A DNA stretch of 64,000 nt from Epiperipatus broadwayi. Taxonomy: Eukaryota > Onychophora > Udeonychophora > Euonychophora > Peripatidae. The translations under genes and the position numbers were made by a program. This document shows positions 23,917 to 35,084 of the stretch, piece by piece. The DNA lies in assembly GCA_028023455.1 (NCBI GenBank), contig JAQFVV010006274.1, positions 1 through 64,000 on the forward strand, given 5' to 3'. Under the pieces are notes generated by a model, which worked only from the letters and a program-made list of their open reading frames with translations, made no database searches and was not told the DNA's origin. Position 1 is the first letter of the stretch; each line of letters begins with the position of its first letter.

Positions 23917-26023
23917 CTGTTGGAATAAAGGTCACTTAGCGAAGGTTTGTAAGAAACCAAAACAAAAAGAGAAACTAGATACAGGAAACCGAAGAGAAAT
24001 GAAGTACGAGCAAGTTAATAGCACATCGGACAATACATGGCAAGACAAAAGCCAGTATGTACTAACAGTTATAATAGGGAAGAAGGAAGTAGTAATGGAA
24101 GTCGACAGTGGATCTGGTATTTCTTTAATTTCAGAAAAAATTTGGAAAGAAATACATGTAAAAGCCCAGTCGCTAGAAATAAAAAAGTCAAACATAAAAA
24201 TAAAAGGTATAACCGGGCAGTCAATAGAACTAGTGGGAGTGACTAAAGTCCCAGTTAGTTACGGAAAAAAAAAGTGTGAATTACCGTTATATATTGTAAA
24301 AAATGAACTAACCCCGATAATCGGGAGAGAATGGTTTCGAGAATTAGGAATCTCAATAAATATAATTAAAAAAGTTACGGTGGAAAAAGAAGTAATGGAA
24401 AAATATCCAGACTTATTTTCGGAAGAGTTAGGCTTGATTAAAACTAATCCAGTAGACGTAGAACTATTGGACAACGCTCGTCCAATAGTATGTAAACCTA
24501 GAAAGATTCCTTTTGCCCAGAGAGATAAAGTTGAGGAGAAATTGAAAAAACTAGTAAATAAAGGCGTTCTAACAGCAGTAGAAGATGTAGAATGGGCTAC
24601 GCCCATAGTTATAATAACGAAACCTGATGGACAGATCAGAATGTGTGGGGATTATCATTGCACAGTTAATAAGTTTTTAAATAAAGGAGCATATCCAGTT
24701 CCTAATGTGAGAGAAATTTTGGCGAATTTAGCTAATGCAAAATATTTCGCGAAGCTTGATCTTAATTCAGCATTTCACCAGTTGAAAGTTACCAAAAATA
24801 CAGCACGTATGTTGACGTTAACCATGCCTTTTGGGCTGTACAAATGCAATAGGCTTCCTTTTGGGATAACAACAGCGCTGAACATTTTTCAGGCTAAATT
24901 AAACTTATTGTTGCAAGGGTTAAAAGGAGTAACCCCATACTACGACGATATCTTAATAACGGCAACATCTAGTGAAACTTTAAGGGAAAAAATTGCCGAC
25001 GTATGTTTTAACTTAAATCAAGCAGGAGTGAAGTTGAATAAAGAAAAATGTGTGTGGATAACTCAGGAATTAGAATTTTTAGGCCATACTATAAGTGATA
25101 AAGGAAAAAGACCGCTGGAAAATAAAAGCAGAGCAATCAGAAATGCGGAAAAACCTAGAAACATAAAACAACTTCAGGCGTTTCTAGGACTCGTGAATTT
25201 TTTTGAACCATTCTTGAAAAATAAAGCGATGGTAGTGAAACCTATGTACGAGTTATTAAGAAAGAAAAAAAAATGGATCTGGACAGAAATTCAAGATAAA
25301 GCATTTCATGAAATAAAAGAATTATTAACATCAGATATTCTATTAATGCATTTTGATAGTAATCTGGAGGTAAGGATTACTACGGACGCATCGGACTGGG
25401 GAGTGGGAGCAGTATTAGACCATCCCATAGGAGATAAAGAATGGCCAGTGGCATTTGCATCCAGAATTATGTCGGAAGCAGAGGTCAACTATAGTCAAAT
25501 AGATAAAGAGGTGCTTGCAATTATTTTTGCAATAAAAAAATATCATCAATATGTGTTTGGTCGTAGTTTTGAAATTGTTACAGATCACAAACCATTATTG
25601 GGAATATTAAGTAACGATCGGGCCACTCCAGAGCATTTATGCCCGCGTATGCTGCGGTGGAGAAATATACTCACCGCGTATGATTATAAACTAGTTTATA
25701 AAAAGGGGAAGGAAATACCACACGCTGACGCGTTATCATGTTTTCCAGATAGGAGGGAAAAAAGCAAAATGGAAATAGAAATAAATTACATAGATTATAT
25801 GAACTCAGGCGTATTAAATTCTAACATGGTCAGAAAATGGACAGAGAATGAAAAAAGATACGAATGCCTGATTCAGTGGATTAAGAATGGCTGGCCTAAA
25901 TCCAAACCGAATTACTTAGCCATGGGGTTTTGGACAAACAGGTTTAATCTTTCAGTTAGTAATAAGTGTATTATTATGGGTGAAAGAGTAGTGATACCTC
26001 CGGAAGGGAGAAAAACACATTAA
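23876..26023 (+). pseudogene. pol: element E, pol: protease, reverse transcriptase, RNase H
   Basis: One long open frame, open from 23837; true coding joins at about 23876 within the knuckle. Domains in order: a second CCHC knuckle (CYNCWNKGHLAKVC), aspartic protease with DSGSG (Asp codon 24104), reverse transcriptase with RLPFGI and catalytic YYDD (Asp codons 24944 and 24947), and RNase H with TDAS (Asp codon 25385) and VTDHKPL. Together these process the polyprotein and copy the RNA into DNA. The frame ends at 26021-26023, before integrase, by a one-base shift in an A/C-rich run. The domains look complete, but the element as it stands cannot make a full Pol. Confidence 0.9.
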
Positions 26024-27090
26024 AACTTATACATGAAGGGCATCCGGGCATAGTGCGAGTGAAAGCTTTGGCATATAGCTATGTCTGGTGGCCTAAAATA
26101 AATGAAGATATTGAAAATTACATGAAGCGCTGTGATGCATGTCAAACTGAAGTGCAGTTGCCAAGTAAAATATTGTCGCAGTGGAAGGAAGCAACTAAGC
26201 CATGGGAAAGAGTGCATATGGATCATGCAGGGCCAGTGAACAACAAGATGCTACTGATATTAGCTGATGCATTCTCAAAATGGATTGAGTGCCATATAGT
26301 AAGGAATACCAGTGCGGCTGAGACGATTAAATGTCTTAAGTCAACATGTTCAATTCATGGCCTGCCAGAAGTTATCGTAACGGACAATGGAACTGTTTTT
26401 GCAAGCAATGAACTTAGACAGTTTTTTGATGCTGGGGGCATCCGTCACTTATACTCACCAGCATATCACCCGCAATCAAATGGATTGGTGGAGAATGCAG
26501 TTCGGCAAGTGAAGACGTTTCTGAAGAAAATGAACACTACTAATATTGATTTACAGGAAAAATTACAGGGATTTATGTTAACCCAGCATACTACTCCATC
26601 GACGATTACAGGAAAAATGCCAGCAGAATTGATGTTTGGACAGAAATTATGAATACAATTAGCAGTTCTGAAACCAACTGAAATGAAATATACATGAGAT
26701 GTGCAATCGTATAAAAACTTTAAAATGGGAGAACCAGTCTGGGTTCGAGATGTCATACAGAAAACATGGATTAAAGGAACGATTGGACAAAATATATCGA
26801 CACAAATATATGTAGTGGAAGGGGAAAATGGTAACAAATATAGAAGGCACATCAACCACTTAAGAAAACGAGAATTAGATCAAGTCCCACTGGAGTTTTG
26901 GCAGAATTTGAACAGCAACGAGACAGAGGAAAATGAAAGAAATATAGAAAAGAAATCAGAAAAACAATACGTAGGGGAGGAACACAAAGACGTTATAACG
27001 GAAGAACTTCAACCAGAAGCACGGAAGAGAAAATCACCCAGGCTGCTTAGAATTAAAAGGAAACCGGAAAGGTTTAAAGATTATGTGTAA
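26024..27090 (+). pseudogene. pol: element E, pol: integrase and C-terminal tail, two stops
   Basis: The integrase frame opens about 26025 with the HHCC finger (HEGHPG ... RCDACQ). The catalytic core has Asp 26221, Asp 26383 and Glu 26491; the last two are separated by 35 residues, the D,D-35-E spacing. TGA codons at 26650-26652 and 26696-26698 break the protein just after the core; the frame is then open again to 27090 through a GPY/F-like region and a basic tail. Integrase would insert the DNA copy into the genome. Each stop would need only a single C-to-T change in an arginine CGA codon. Confidence 0.88.
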
Positions 27091-27110
27091 GTGACATTTA
27101 TATTTCTGGA

Positions 27111-27124
27111 GTAAGGGGAGGAAT
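27111..27124 (+). other. element E, polypurine tract
   Basis: GTAAGGGGAGGAAT lies directly before the 3' LTR. It is the RNase H-resistant primer for plus-strand DNA in LTR elements. Confidence 0.85.
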
Positions 27125-27870
27125 TATAGTATTTGGAATAATAATAATAATAATAATAGTGTACTCCAGAAGTAAAAATAAAAAGGCAGATTTTAAAAAT
27201 ACAAGTAAAAAACGTTATGGGGGTTTTGATTAAAATATGGAAATAAGATAGATTGTTTTATATGATAACATTCATTAATTAAAATCTAAATCAAACATTC
27301 ACTAATTAAAGTCTAAAATAAGGATTTACTAATTGAAGTAAAGTAACGATTTCTAATTAAAAACGAAAGTACAATTAATTAATTAAAAGGACTGATAAGG
27401 ATCAAGCGAAAGCAGAACAAAGGAGAAAAAGAAAGCGAAGCCGGGTAATTTTAAAACACAGAATATTTCCAGCTTGCTGTGTGACCGGAGTGGGAATCTT
27501 TATATAGAGAAAGGGATATATGAACAATGGAGGTATAACCCAGAACTAGCGGAGTCTGAAGGTTCCAAGATCCGTATAGGTAATTACAGATCTTCTTGAT
27601 CTTATTATTATTTTTGTATGCCTAAAATGGCTAATTTTAGAATACGGAATAATTAAAATATTAATAGACTTTAAGAAGAGGTTTTGGCAAACTGGCCATC
27701 TTAGAATAGAACTGTTAGTGGGGAAATCGGACACACGATTATGTATATAATTTCTTATATGTGTTATGAACTCAAAATTGTTATAAACTAAAATATAAAT
27801 AAATTGCTGTATTCTATTTGTAGTAAAATTCTCTTTATTTATTTAATTTGTTACATGTGAATACAAAGCA
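27125..27870 (+). repeat. element E, 3' LTR (746 bp)
   Basis: It has the same length and ends as 22438-23183, with about eight substitutions and no indels that I can see. Right flank CTATA repeats the left flank. Confidence 0.93.
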
Positions 27871-27887
27871 CTATAATTCGATATAGT

Positions 27888-28125
27888 TTTATTGCAATCA
27901 TCATTTTTTATACTTACTGTATGGAGAGTTTTGTTTCTATGCAAACAGCTTGTGTAAGCATAAAGAATGGTGATCACATGATATTTGGTGGTTTGATATT
28001 AAACCACCAAGCATCACATGATCATCATTCTTTATGCTTACTGTATGGAGAGTTTTGTTTCTATGCAAACAGCTTGTGTAAGCATAAAGAATAGTGATCA
28101 TGTGATTTTTGGTGGGTTAATACCA
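27888..28125. repeat. family P outer arm, tandem pair of hairpin units
   Basis: Two direct units of about 110 bp (27899-28008 and 28009-28117). Each is itself a hairpin: ATTCTTTATGCTTAC facing GTAAGCATAAAGAAT across TGTATGGAGAG...ACAGCTT. They are joined by the near-palindrome GGTGGTTTGATATTAAACCACC (27987-28008). The same words occur at 17.8 and 52.1 kb at the outer edge of family P copies. Confidence 0.7.
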
Positions 28126-28497
28126 ATGCCGCCCAATGTTTAAAGAACCAAAGACACCAAAAAGTATGGATGCTGAACTGAGTTCACATCTATATGACTT
28201 TACAAGTTAATGAGCTTGAATTGAAAACATTATTGTGTTTTCATTTTGGATTCAAATCTTTACAGTTAGCTAATAAGGTTAAAGGTGGCTGCTGGAGAGT
28301 TACATTGAATCCTAACATCTGGGTGCAGTACTCTCAGATCTAAGACTCCTCACTGGTAAAAGCTACAAGCTAGAAACTGTATTGGATGAATAGGCACTAG
28401 ATAGGGATTTTATGCATGAACCTTCCTGCATCCATTGATTACTCTGGCTTGCACTGAGTTGGTGCTATTGTATGAAGAGTTTTGTCTCTGTGTAATT
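28126..28497 (+). repeat. family P, inner half, plus orientation
   Basis: It reads AAAGAACCAAAGACACC..., CTCAGATCTAAGACTCC..., GATTACTCTGGCTTGCACTG..., GAGTTTTGTCTCTGTGTAA. Blocks follow the same order as the reversed copy at 52060-52455. The CTAGTCTGGGG word is deleted here. Confidence 0.65.
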
Positions 28498-29360
28498 AGA
28501 AATTTCATTAGAAATCTTTACAAAAATATATTAGTAAGCCTTGTGTGGGTATGTGTGTATCAGTGTCTACACATGCTCACTAGATGAATATAATCTATTT
28601 CAGTACATCTTAATTGAAGAAAATCCTTTTTGCATCCATTTGGGTATAACTGCAATATATACATATATTTATATTAGGGACAGAAATCAATTATAAATTA
28701 TACCACCAATCACTTACTGTCATAATATGTAAATCATACATTTATTATCCTTTCTTACAGTTCATTATACTTCATTTCATCTTCATTGCACTTTATTTCC
28801 CTTCATTACACACTTAGCACCTTCTTAAATTCTAGTAGGAGTTTTTATACAAGAGTCCATTTATGCATAATTGTTCATTTTCATAATTAATATGATTGGC
28901 TTATGCAGATTTTCTAGAATAGTTTAATAATAATAGTGAAACAATTTATTCATGCACTATCTGTATATATTTTCATAGTAAAATAATCTTTATTTACATT
29001 CATGTATATATATTATACATGCACCGACAGTCTAATCTCCAGTTTTATAAATAATTTCTGGAATCTCAAAAAAAAATGTTAGAAATGCTACATTTAATTG
29101 TGAATTACATTTGATATTAATATTTTCAGTAGATAATCATATTAGGTTAGATTACTTTATTTCTCTGTAATAAATTTTGTTTTTCAAGTCATAATAATCT
29201 GTTATTTAATTAAGGTTTCAAATAGCAATAAGTTGTCTGATGTATCTCAATTTTTATTTATTTTTTCTCAAGTAAAGCATATTTTTAAATACATTGATGC
29301 ATTTTCCTAAAAATTAAATAAATTTTGGCTTATATATTAATGAAATTATTTTAATTTTAG

Positions 29361-29441
29361 GTTGCACTGATAAATTTTCCTCCTAGGAAATTATTCAACA
29401 GGTCTGAAAGAGTTGTCAGTCAGAGGAGGCCACAGTTGGAG
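29361..29441 (+). CDS. KIF16B: KIF16B-like gene, PX proline loop and helix (27 aa)
   Basis: The acceptor TAATTTTAG is followed by 81 nt in phase 0 and then donor GTGAGA. It encodes VALINFPPRKLFNRSERVV and then SQRRPQLE. This is the PPxK loop of PX domains (FPPRKLF here, FPPKKLF in the human protein) followed by the helix with the R..R..LE pattern (RRxxLE). The loop lines the lipid-binding pocket and inserts into the membrane. The preceding 10-kb intron contains a complete young Ty3/gypsy element in the same orientation as the gene. Confidence 0.93.
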
Positions 29442-29840
29442 GTGAGATATCACTAAGATTAAACTTTGCCTTATAGGATTTTTGGTGACCTTTGAATTTA
29501 TTTTTATATAGCTGACTCACATCTCCACTTTTATTCTTTATTTTCATATCTTCAGTTCCAATTATCTGAAATGCAAACAATATTAAATAACTTAGAAATT
29601 AGTAAAACAAAATCCAATTTCTTTTTTACATTTTTATTTTTTAGTTCACAGTGTATATATATAGAATGTATTCACATCTATATAGATATGTGTATGCGTG
29701 GTTTGTTATTCTTCTTGCCAATGTGGGAATTAAATGTTATAGGTCTATGAGGACTATTGTATTTATTTGTTTAGTTTTTTTTTTTTTTAAATGTATCATA
29801 TATATATATACACATTAGTATTCACGTTGTTGTTTTTTAT

Positions 29841-30131
29841 TCTTATATAAATTCAATTTATCCACCTTACTTTGAATACTTTATAGCAAAAAAAATTCAT
29901 TGTATATATGTACACACAATATTATGTTGTTTTTCTTTATAATTTTTTTTTTTGTTACATTTTTTATGGTATTATTTATATAGTTATTTATTTTATTTGT
30001 AATTACATTATAGTTCTGAAGAAGACTGCAGGACAGTCGAAACATAAGATTGTATGCACCATATATACAATAAAAAAATTTTTTGCTAAAAAGTATTCAA
30101 AATAAAGTGGATAAATTGGATTTATATAAGA
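29841..30131. repeat. 290-bp foldback with Penelope-tail-like core
   Basis: Arms of about 70 bp face each other (TCTTATATAAATTCAATTTA against TAAATTGGATTTATATAAGA; TTTGAATACTTTATAGC against GCTAAAAAGTATTCAAA). Inside (30013-30047) is CTGAAGAAGACTGCAGGACA then GTCGAAACATAAG: a 5-bp stem GACTG/CAGTC followed by GAAAC. It lies 400 bases past the exon at 29361. Confidence 0.6.
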
Positions 30132-32258
30132 TATTACAACAAAATAAAGGAAGTGGTGGATTTAGTAATATTTGTTTTCTATTCTTATTACTTTTTTTTT
30201 CTAAATGGTAACTATAAAAGTCTATTAATATAAATATAGTGTTAATATATTTTTATCAAGTTTAATTTCTACACTATAATCAGATACTAAGCATTAAACA
30301 TGTGAATGTTTGATAGAATAAATATTTTCTTATTCACCCATTGACATTAGGGATTTTGTGTTTATTTTGTGTGTGTGTCTGTATATATATATTGTATGGT
30401 TTGTCATATTGAAATACTAATAAGCATCACTGTTTTTACTGAATAAAAGAAAAGAAATCAATCAGTAAAAGTAACCACGTTAAATATAACATAATAGTTG
30501 CAGCAGTTAATCATCAGAACAGTGCATTAGCAGCAACTTAATTATCAAGTCATTATTTGTGACTTGATTTAAAAGAATTATAATATAAAATTTTAGTCTA
30601 AATATGAAGCCAGTGCCAAACTTGGGGCATATTATTAAACAGCAATCATCAGTATTTTTTATTGCATGTATAAACATAAGAGCCAAAATAACTATAAAAT
30701 TAAACATATATCAAAAAATGTTTTAATCATTAGATCATTGTTAATTGTTATCAATGCCTTGCATCAGCAGGTATTATGAGCATACTGGCCATCAATTAAC
30801 TAGTCATTATCATTGTAAAACATATACATAAAGTGAAAGGATTTTAAAAGTTGATATAATTTTAAAGAGAATTATATGATGTCCATGCACGCACACATAT
30901 CCCATATATTGTTGGCCCAAACTAGTTTTAGGATCACAGGGATTATAGTGTCTATGAACAAGAGAAAATGCATACAATCTATTCTAGTATTAAATAACTT
31001 CATTTGAATAGTTTAAAATAATAATTAATAAATTTATTAACTAAAATGAAAAGTATGATAAACATTCTACAATACAAATACATCATTCTGATTTTGACTT
31101 CCCAATATATTCCATAGTTTATCAAAAAACTATGTTTGCAGCATTATTTAAATTGTAGTTTACAGAAATAGATTATAAATAGTAATGAAAATCATATATA
31201 TAACCACACACATTCTTATGGTAGTACAAAATAATCCAATCATTATTTAATTCGTATTACTCTAATTTAATAATGTATAAATAATGAAAGGATTTAGATA
31301 TATGTGTATGCAGTAGTTCTAAGCTTCTGAATGGATGCTGAAATTCACAGATAGTATTGCAATATATCTAATATGCATTTTAGCACATATTCTTTCAACA
31401 TATATTTACAGTAATTATACATACTTATGTTTCCATTTTATTTACAATTATATCCACTAACACATCAAAAAATAATTAATAAAAGTAGAATTATAATAGA
31501 AATGTTAAAATTAATGAAATTAATATTTATCTTTTTTAAAAAAATATTTAAAAAAAGTAAAGTCCTTTTTATCATTTTCTGTTAATAAATGAAAGGATAT
31601 CTCTCCTTTTTTTTCTTTAAATGGATAAGTAAGTTAATTAAAGATGAGATGATATTCTTTTATTTTTTTAAAAAGATGAATACTATAAAATTAGATAAGA
31701 GCATTTATTCCTTATTCTCTTTTTTAGTGATTTTGTACAGTACAAATAATTTTAAAGTAGATTCTCTCAAAAAAAAAAAATCTTCATTCTTATGATAAAA
31801 ATTATTGATGAAGTGTAAAATGTAAATAATATTTAATTAGAAAATTTAATACATTTTAATGAAAAAAAATGCATCACTTAAAAAGTGAACTGAGAAATTT
31901 TAAATTTTGAAAATTGTTTTTTTTTCCCAACCTCCCATTGATTTTTAAAAACTTAGTTGATTGAAACTGTGGATGTTGAATATGCAGATATGGAGAGATG
32001 ATTATAATAAATAGAATCATGTGTACTTACCAACACAAAATTGGCATTATATGGAATACCCATAAGTCTATTTATTATAAATATAATTAAAAGCATTGTG
32101 ATTTATTTGATGATATTTCAAATTATATGAAATGAAAACTGTCAATTTTGCTATATCGGTGAATACACATAATTCTGTTTAGTATTTACATTTTTTTAAA
32201 TTTTATTTTATTATGCATCTAGTTGTGTATATTTGATAACTTTTTTTTCTGATTTTAG
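30132..32258 (+). other. intron sequence before the last exon
   Basis: AT-rich DNA with poly-A/T and TA runs. I see no repeat family member and no coding signal. Confidence 0.5.
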
Positions 32259-32414
32259 GAATATTTGAGAAAACTTATTGAAACTTGCACAAAAATCAAA
32301 GATTGTCCATTGTGTGTAGAAAATGAGCAGTCATTGAGCAAAAATTTGTTATGTGAAGTTGCACAATTTTTTCAAAAGGGAATATTTGAAGCAACCAAAT
32401 ATGAAACAAGCTGA
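32259..32414 (+). CDS. KIF16B: KIF16B-like gene, last coding exon with stop (51 aa)
   Basis: The exon starts after acceptor GATTTTAG and runs 156 nt to TGA (32412-32414). It begins EYLRKLIETC, the last PX helix, and ends VAQFFQKGIFEATKYETS. Kinesins of this group end in a similar way (FFKKG(V/L)F... then a short G/S-rich tail), so the C terminus is complete. The middle contains KDCPLCVENEQ; a CP pair at this place is what I recall of arthropod Klp98A. There are no frameshifts. Across exons 9711-32414 the PX domain is intact, and the gene looks functional at this end. Confidence 0.93.
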   Translation, partial: EYLRKLIETCTKIKDCPLCVENEQSLSKNLLCEVAQFFQKGIFEATKYETS

Positions 32415-32660
32415 AAATTATGTGAAGTTTATACGGACTTTGTTTTCTATTAATTTTTTGCATATTTACTCATCCATAACAAAAAAAAAGGAAAAAAAAA
32501 TTCTTTTTTTCAACTTCAAAAAGCAAATTTCTATTTTTACACTTTTTTTGTTTGTTTGTTTGTTTGTTTGTTTGTTTGGATAATAAAAACAAAGGAATTA
32601 TAAATATTAATTCAACAGTGATTGCTATATTCTCAGTGATATCAGAACAACTTCATTAAG
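32415..32660 (+). other. probable 3' UTR of the KIF16B-like gene
   Basis: This is the sequence after the stop codon. It holds a (TTTG)n microsatellite at about 32547-32578 and, directly after it, a canonical polyadenylation hexamer AATAAA at 32582-32587. The hexamer is common in DNA this AT-rich, so the true cleavage site could be later. The boundary is a guess. Confidence 0.4.
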
Positions 32661-34916
32661 ATGATTTTCACTCTTTACTGTATATAATATTGGAAGTTGG
32701 TACAAAGCCTTTATATTTGCATTTTTTATATTAAAAAATGGTATTTTTTCATTATTTGTATATATATTATTTTATTAGAGTTTTTTTGAAAATTATATAT
32801 ATATATTTCTATTGTGTTAATAATTTCACTAATTTTGAATGCATATCTTAAACAAAAAAAAATTGGAACTGCATAAATCTTAAATGATAAAGTTTTTAAA
32901 AAATCATATTAATATTTTCTACATGTTTTCTAATGAATGATAATAATTAACAAATATCAAGTAATATTTAAATTAATTTTGAATTCTTGAAAATGAAAAA
33001 TTGATAAATTTTCACAATTTTCCTAATCCTTTTAACTCCATTGTCATTAGTTATAATTATTATACTAATAACAGAGCAATATTTCAGAAATGTGCTTGGT
33101 AATAGAAATATTGTTCAGTAAAATAAATTCAAAAAGAACAAAATACTTACAGGTTTTATTAAAAAAATATTGAATAAATCTGTTGGATACATATAGAGTT
33201 ATATGCGTGAGAATGAGACAGGAGCAAGGTTTTTGAAACTTAATAATTGTATAGTTCTTAATAATTTATTCAATGGTATTTTATGTATTTATTGTCCTAT
33301 TGATCAGCATGACTCACATCTATATCTTGAATTTCAGGGCTTTGAAATTTAGATGAATTTATAAAACTGTCTTTAATGTTTATTTAATTATATGATATTT
33401 ATTAGTAAGTGACTATAAATTTAACTTATTATTTAGTTGTACAGCTTGTAGTAAGGATTTTGGTTAATTTGTTTGTGTAGTTTGTTAAATAATTTATTTT
33501 ATTTATTTATATGATTTGCTAATAATGTATTAATTTGATAAGTTTTGTGGATACATATGGTCAAAATAATTTTGGGCAAGTGATTTTTTTTTCTTTTCTA
33601 ATGAGAAGTAGTCCTTGAAGATTTTGCATAGTTAATAATCTAGTCTACACTAAATAACTTTCATTAAAGTTAGGATTTTTCTAAAATTAATGTAAAATTA
33701 GGTGGCTTTCTTGCATTGATTTTTTAAAATTTAATTAAATATTTACATTGATGACTATTTTATTTATAATATTTAAAACAAATAACTAATAGTTTTTTTT
33801 TCATTGTTATTTTAAAAATTAAAAACAGAAAAATAATTGGTTTCTCATATTAACAGAAACAGAAACTTTAAGATATCTGTTCAATTCAATGTAAATTGTT
33901 GCAATGAATTTACATTATGAGATTCTAAAAATTAGGTCTGGGTTGTGATCAGTGGATCTTAAATCCCATTATCTGCCATTCTATCACTGCTCTAAACTAT
34001 TCGGGACAGTTTTCTTTATTAACCACTGATTTTTTAAAAATCAACTGCTCAGTTGTTTTTTTTTAACTATTTATCTCTGACAAAATTATTAGAAAGTTTT
34101 TTTTAAATAAAACTTTTTAAGAATCAAAGAAAAAATTGAAAAATACTGTAGTCATTTTTTATTACAAATTAGAGCGTCTTTATCCTTTAATATTAATATT
34201 TTTGGCATTTATAAGTATCAAAATTTGTTGCCTTTTTAAATGTTTTTAACTTTTCCCTTCTGTTTGTTAGGATCAAATCTTATAACCAAGTTTAAACCTA
34301 ACTAGCAAATTGATTTCCAAATTTTATGCATATGTTTAGTATCGATGATAATGCAATATTTTACGATTGTTTGTCTAACCGAATTAACAGACTACATTTC
34401 AAACCCCATTTGAATTGGTTCGATGAATTTTGAATCGTTATCAATAAATGGTGCAGTCATTAATTTAATTCACATAAAACTTCTTAACAAAATGTTTTTA
34501 AAAAAAGAAAAGCTTTGGAAGAAATTTTATGGGCATTTACAATTAAATTAAAATAGAAAGAAAAAGAAATGAAAGATGAAATCTTAATTTTTTGTCTGCC
34601 TTCATCAAATAAAAATCTTGTGACCAATTTTAAATGATTATTTTTACTAAACAGATTTTCTTTAAATTTTATACACTTATTCAATATCAATTGACCAGTA
34701 AAAAAAAAAAAACCAAAGTATTGAAATTTTACTGATGCTTGCAGTTAATTCAAATTTAAAAAATGAAGCATGAAATTTTAATGTTTTTTATTTTATTTTG
34801 CAAACATTAAAAAATAATATATATAATTTTTTTTTTTTTTTTTAAAAAAAAATGTTTTTACTTAATTTACGACTAATGCACTAAAAAGCAAAAAAATAAT
34901 TTATTTCTTGAACCAC
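32661..34916. other. intergenic AT-rich DNA
   Basis: I see no coding exon, RNA gene or repeat family member here. Long A and T runs only. Confidence 0.45.
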
Positions 34917-35084
34917 AATTTTGATTGTTATATGGAACTTTAAATAAACTTGTGCAGCATTCATAAATTACTTAATTCAATCAATACAGTTTGTGAACTA
35001 CATAAATACTCTATTATTGCTTGAATTATTTAATTTATAGATATCCCACAATTTTATTTAAAGTTCCATATAACAATCAAAATT
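34917..35084. repeat. 168-bp hairpin with perfect 32-bp arms
   Basis: Arms 34917-34948 and 35053-35084 are exact inverted repeats over 32 bases (centre word TTATATGGAACTTTAAATAA). The sequence inside pairs further with a few mismatches (ATTACTTAATTCAATCAAT against ATTGCTTGAATTATTTAAT). No target duplication is visible. Confidence 0.8.

Larger units (their letters stand above)
22438..27870 (+). mobile_element. young Ty3/gypsy element E, sense to the host gene
   Basis: Full-length LTR retrotransposon, 5433 bp, with a 5-bp duplication CTATA (22433-22437 and 27871-27875). Order: LTR, primer site, gag, protease, reverse transcriptase, RNase H, integrase, purine tract, LTR, the Ty3/gypsy order. 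I count about eight differences between the 746-bp LTRs, so it is recent by the standard of this window. The coding part nevertheless has at least three frame changes and two stops. It lies in the KIF16B-like intron between the exons at 19268 and 29361. Confidence 0.95.

Noticed and set aside
22450-27170. AAT repeat runs as a CRISPR-like or satellite array
   Set aside because: Simple microsatellite within each LTR; no spacers and a eukaryotic context.
29908-30105. 65-codon plus frame with hydrophobic composition
   Set aside because: It falls inside the foldback at 29841-30131 and is made of T-rich low-complexity sequence.
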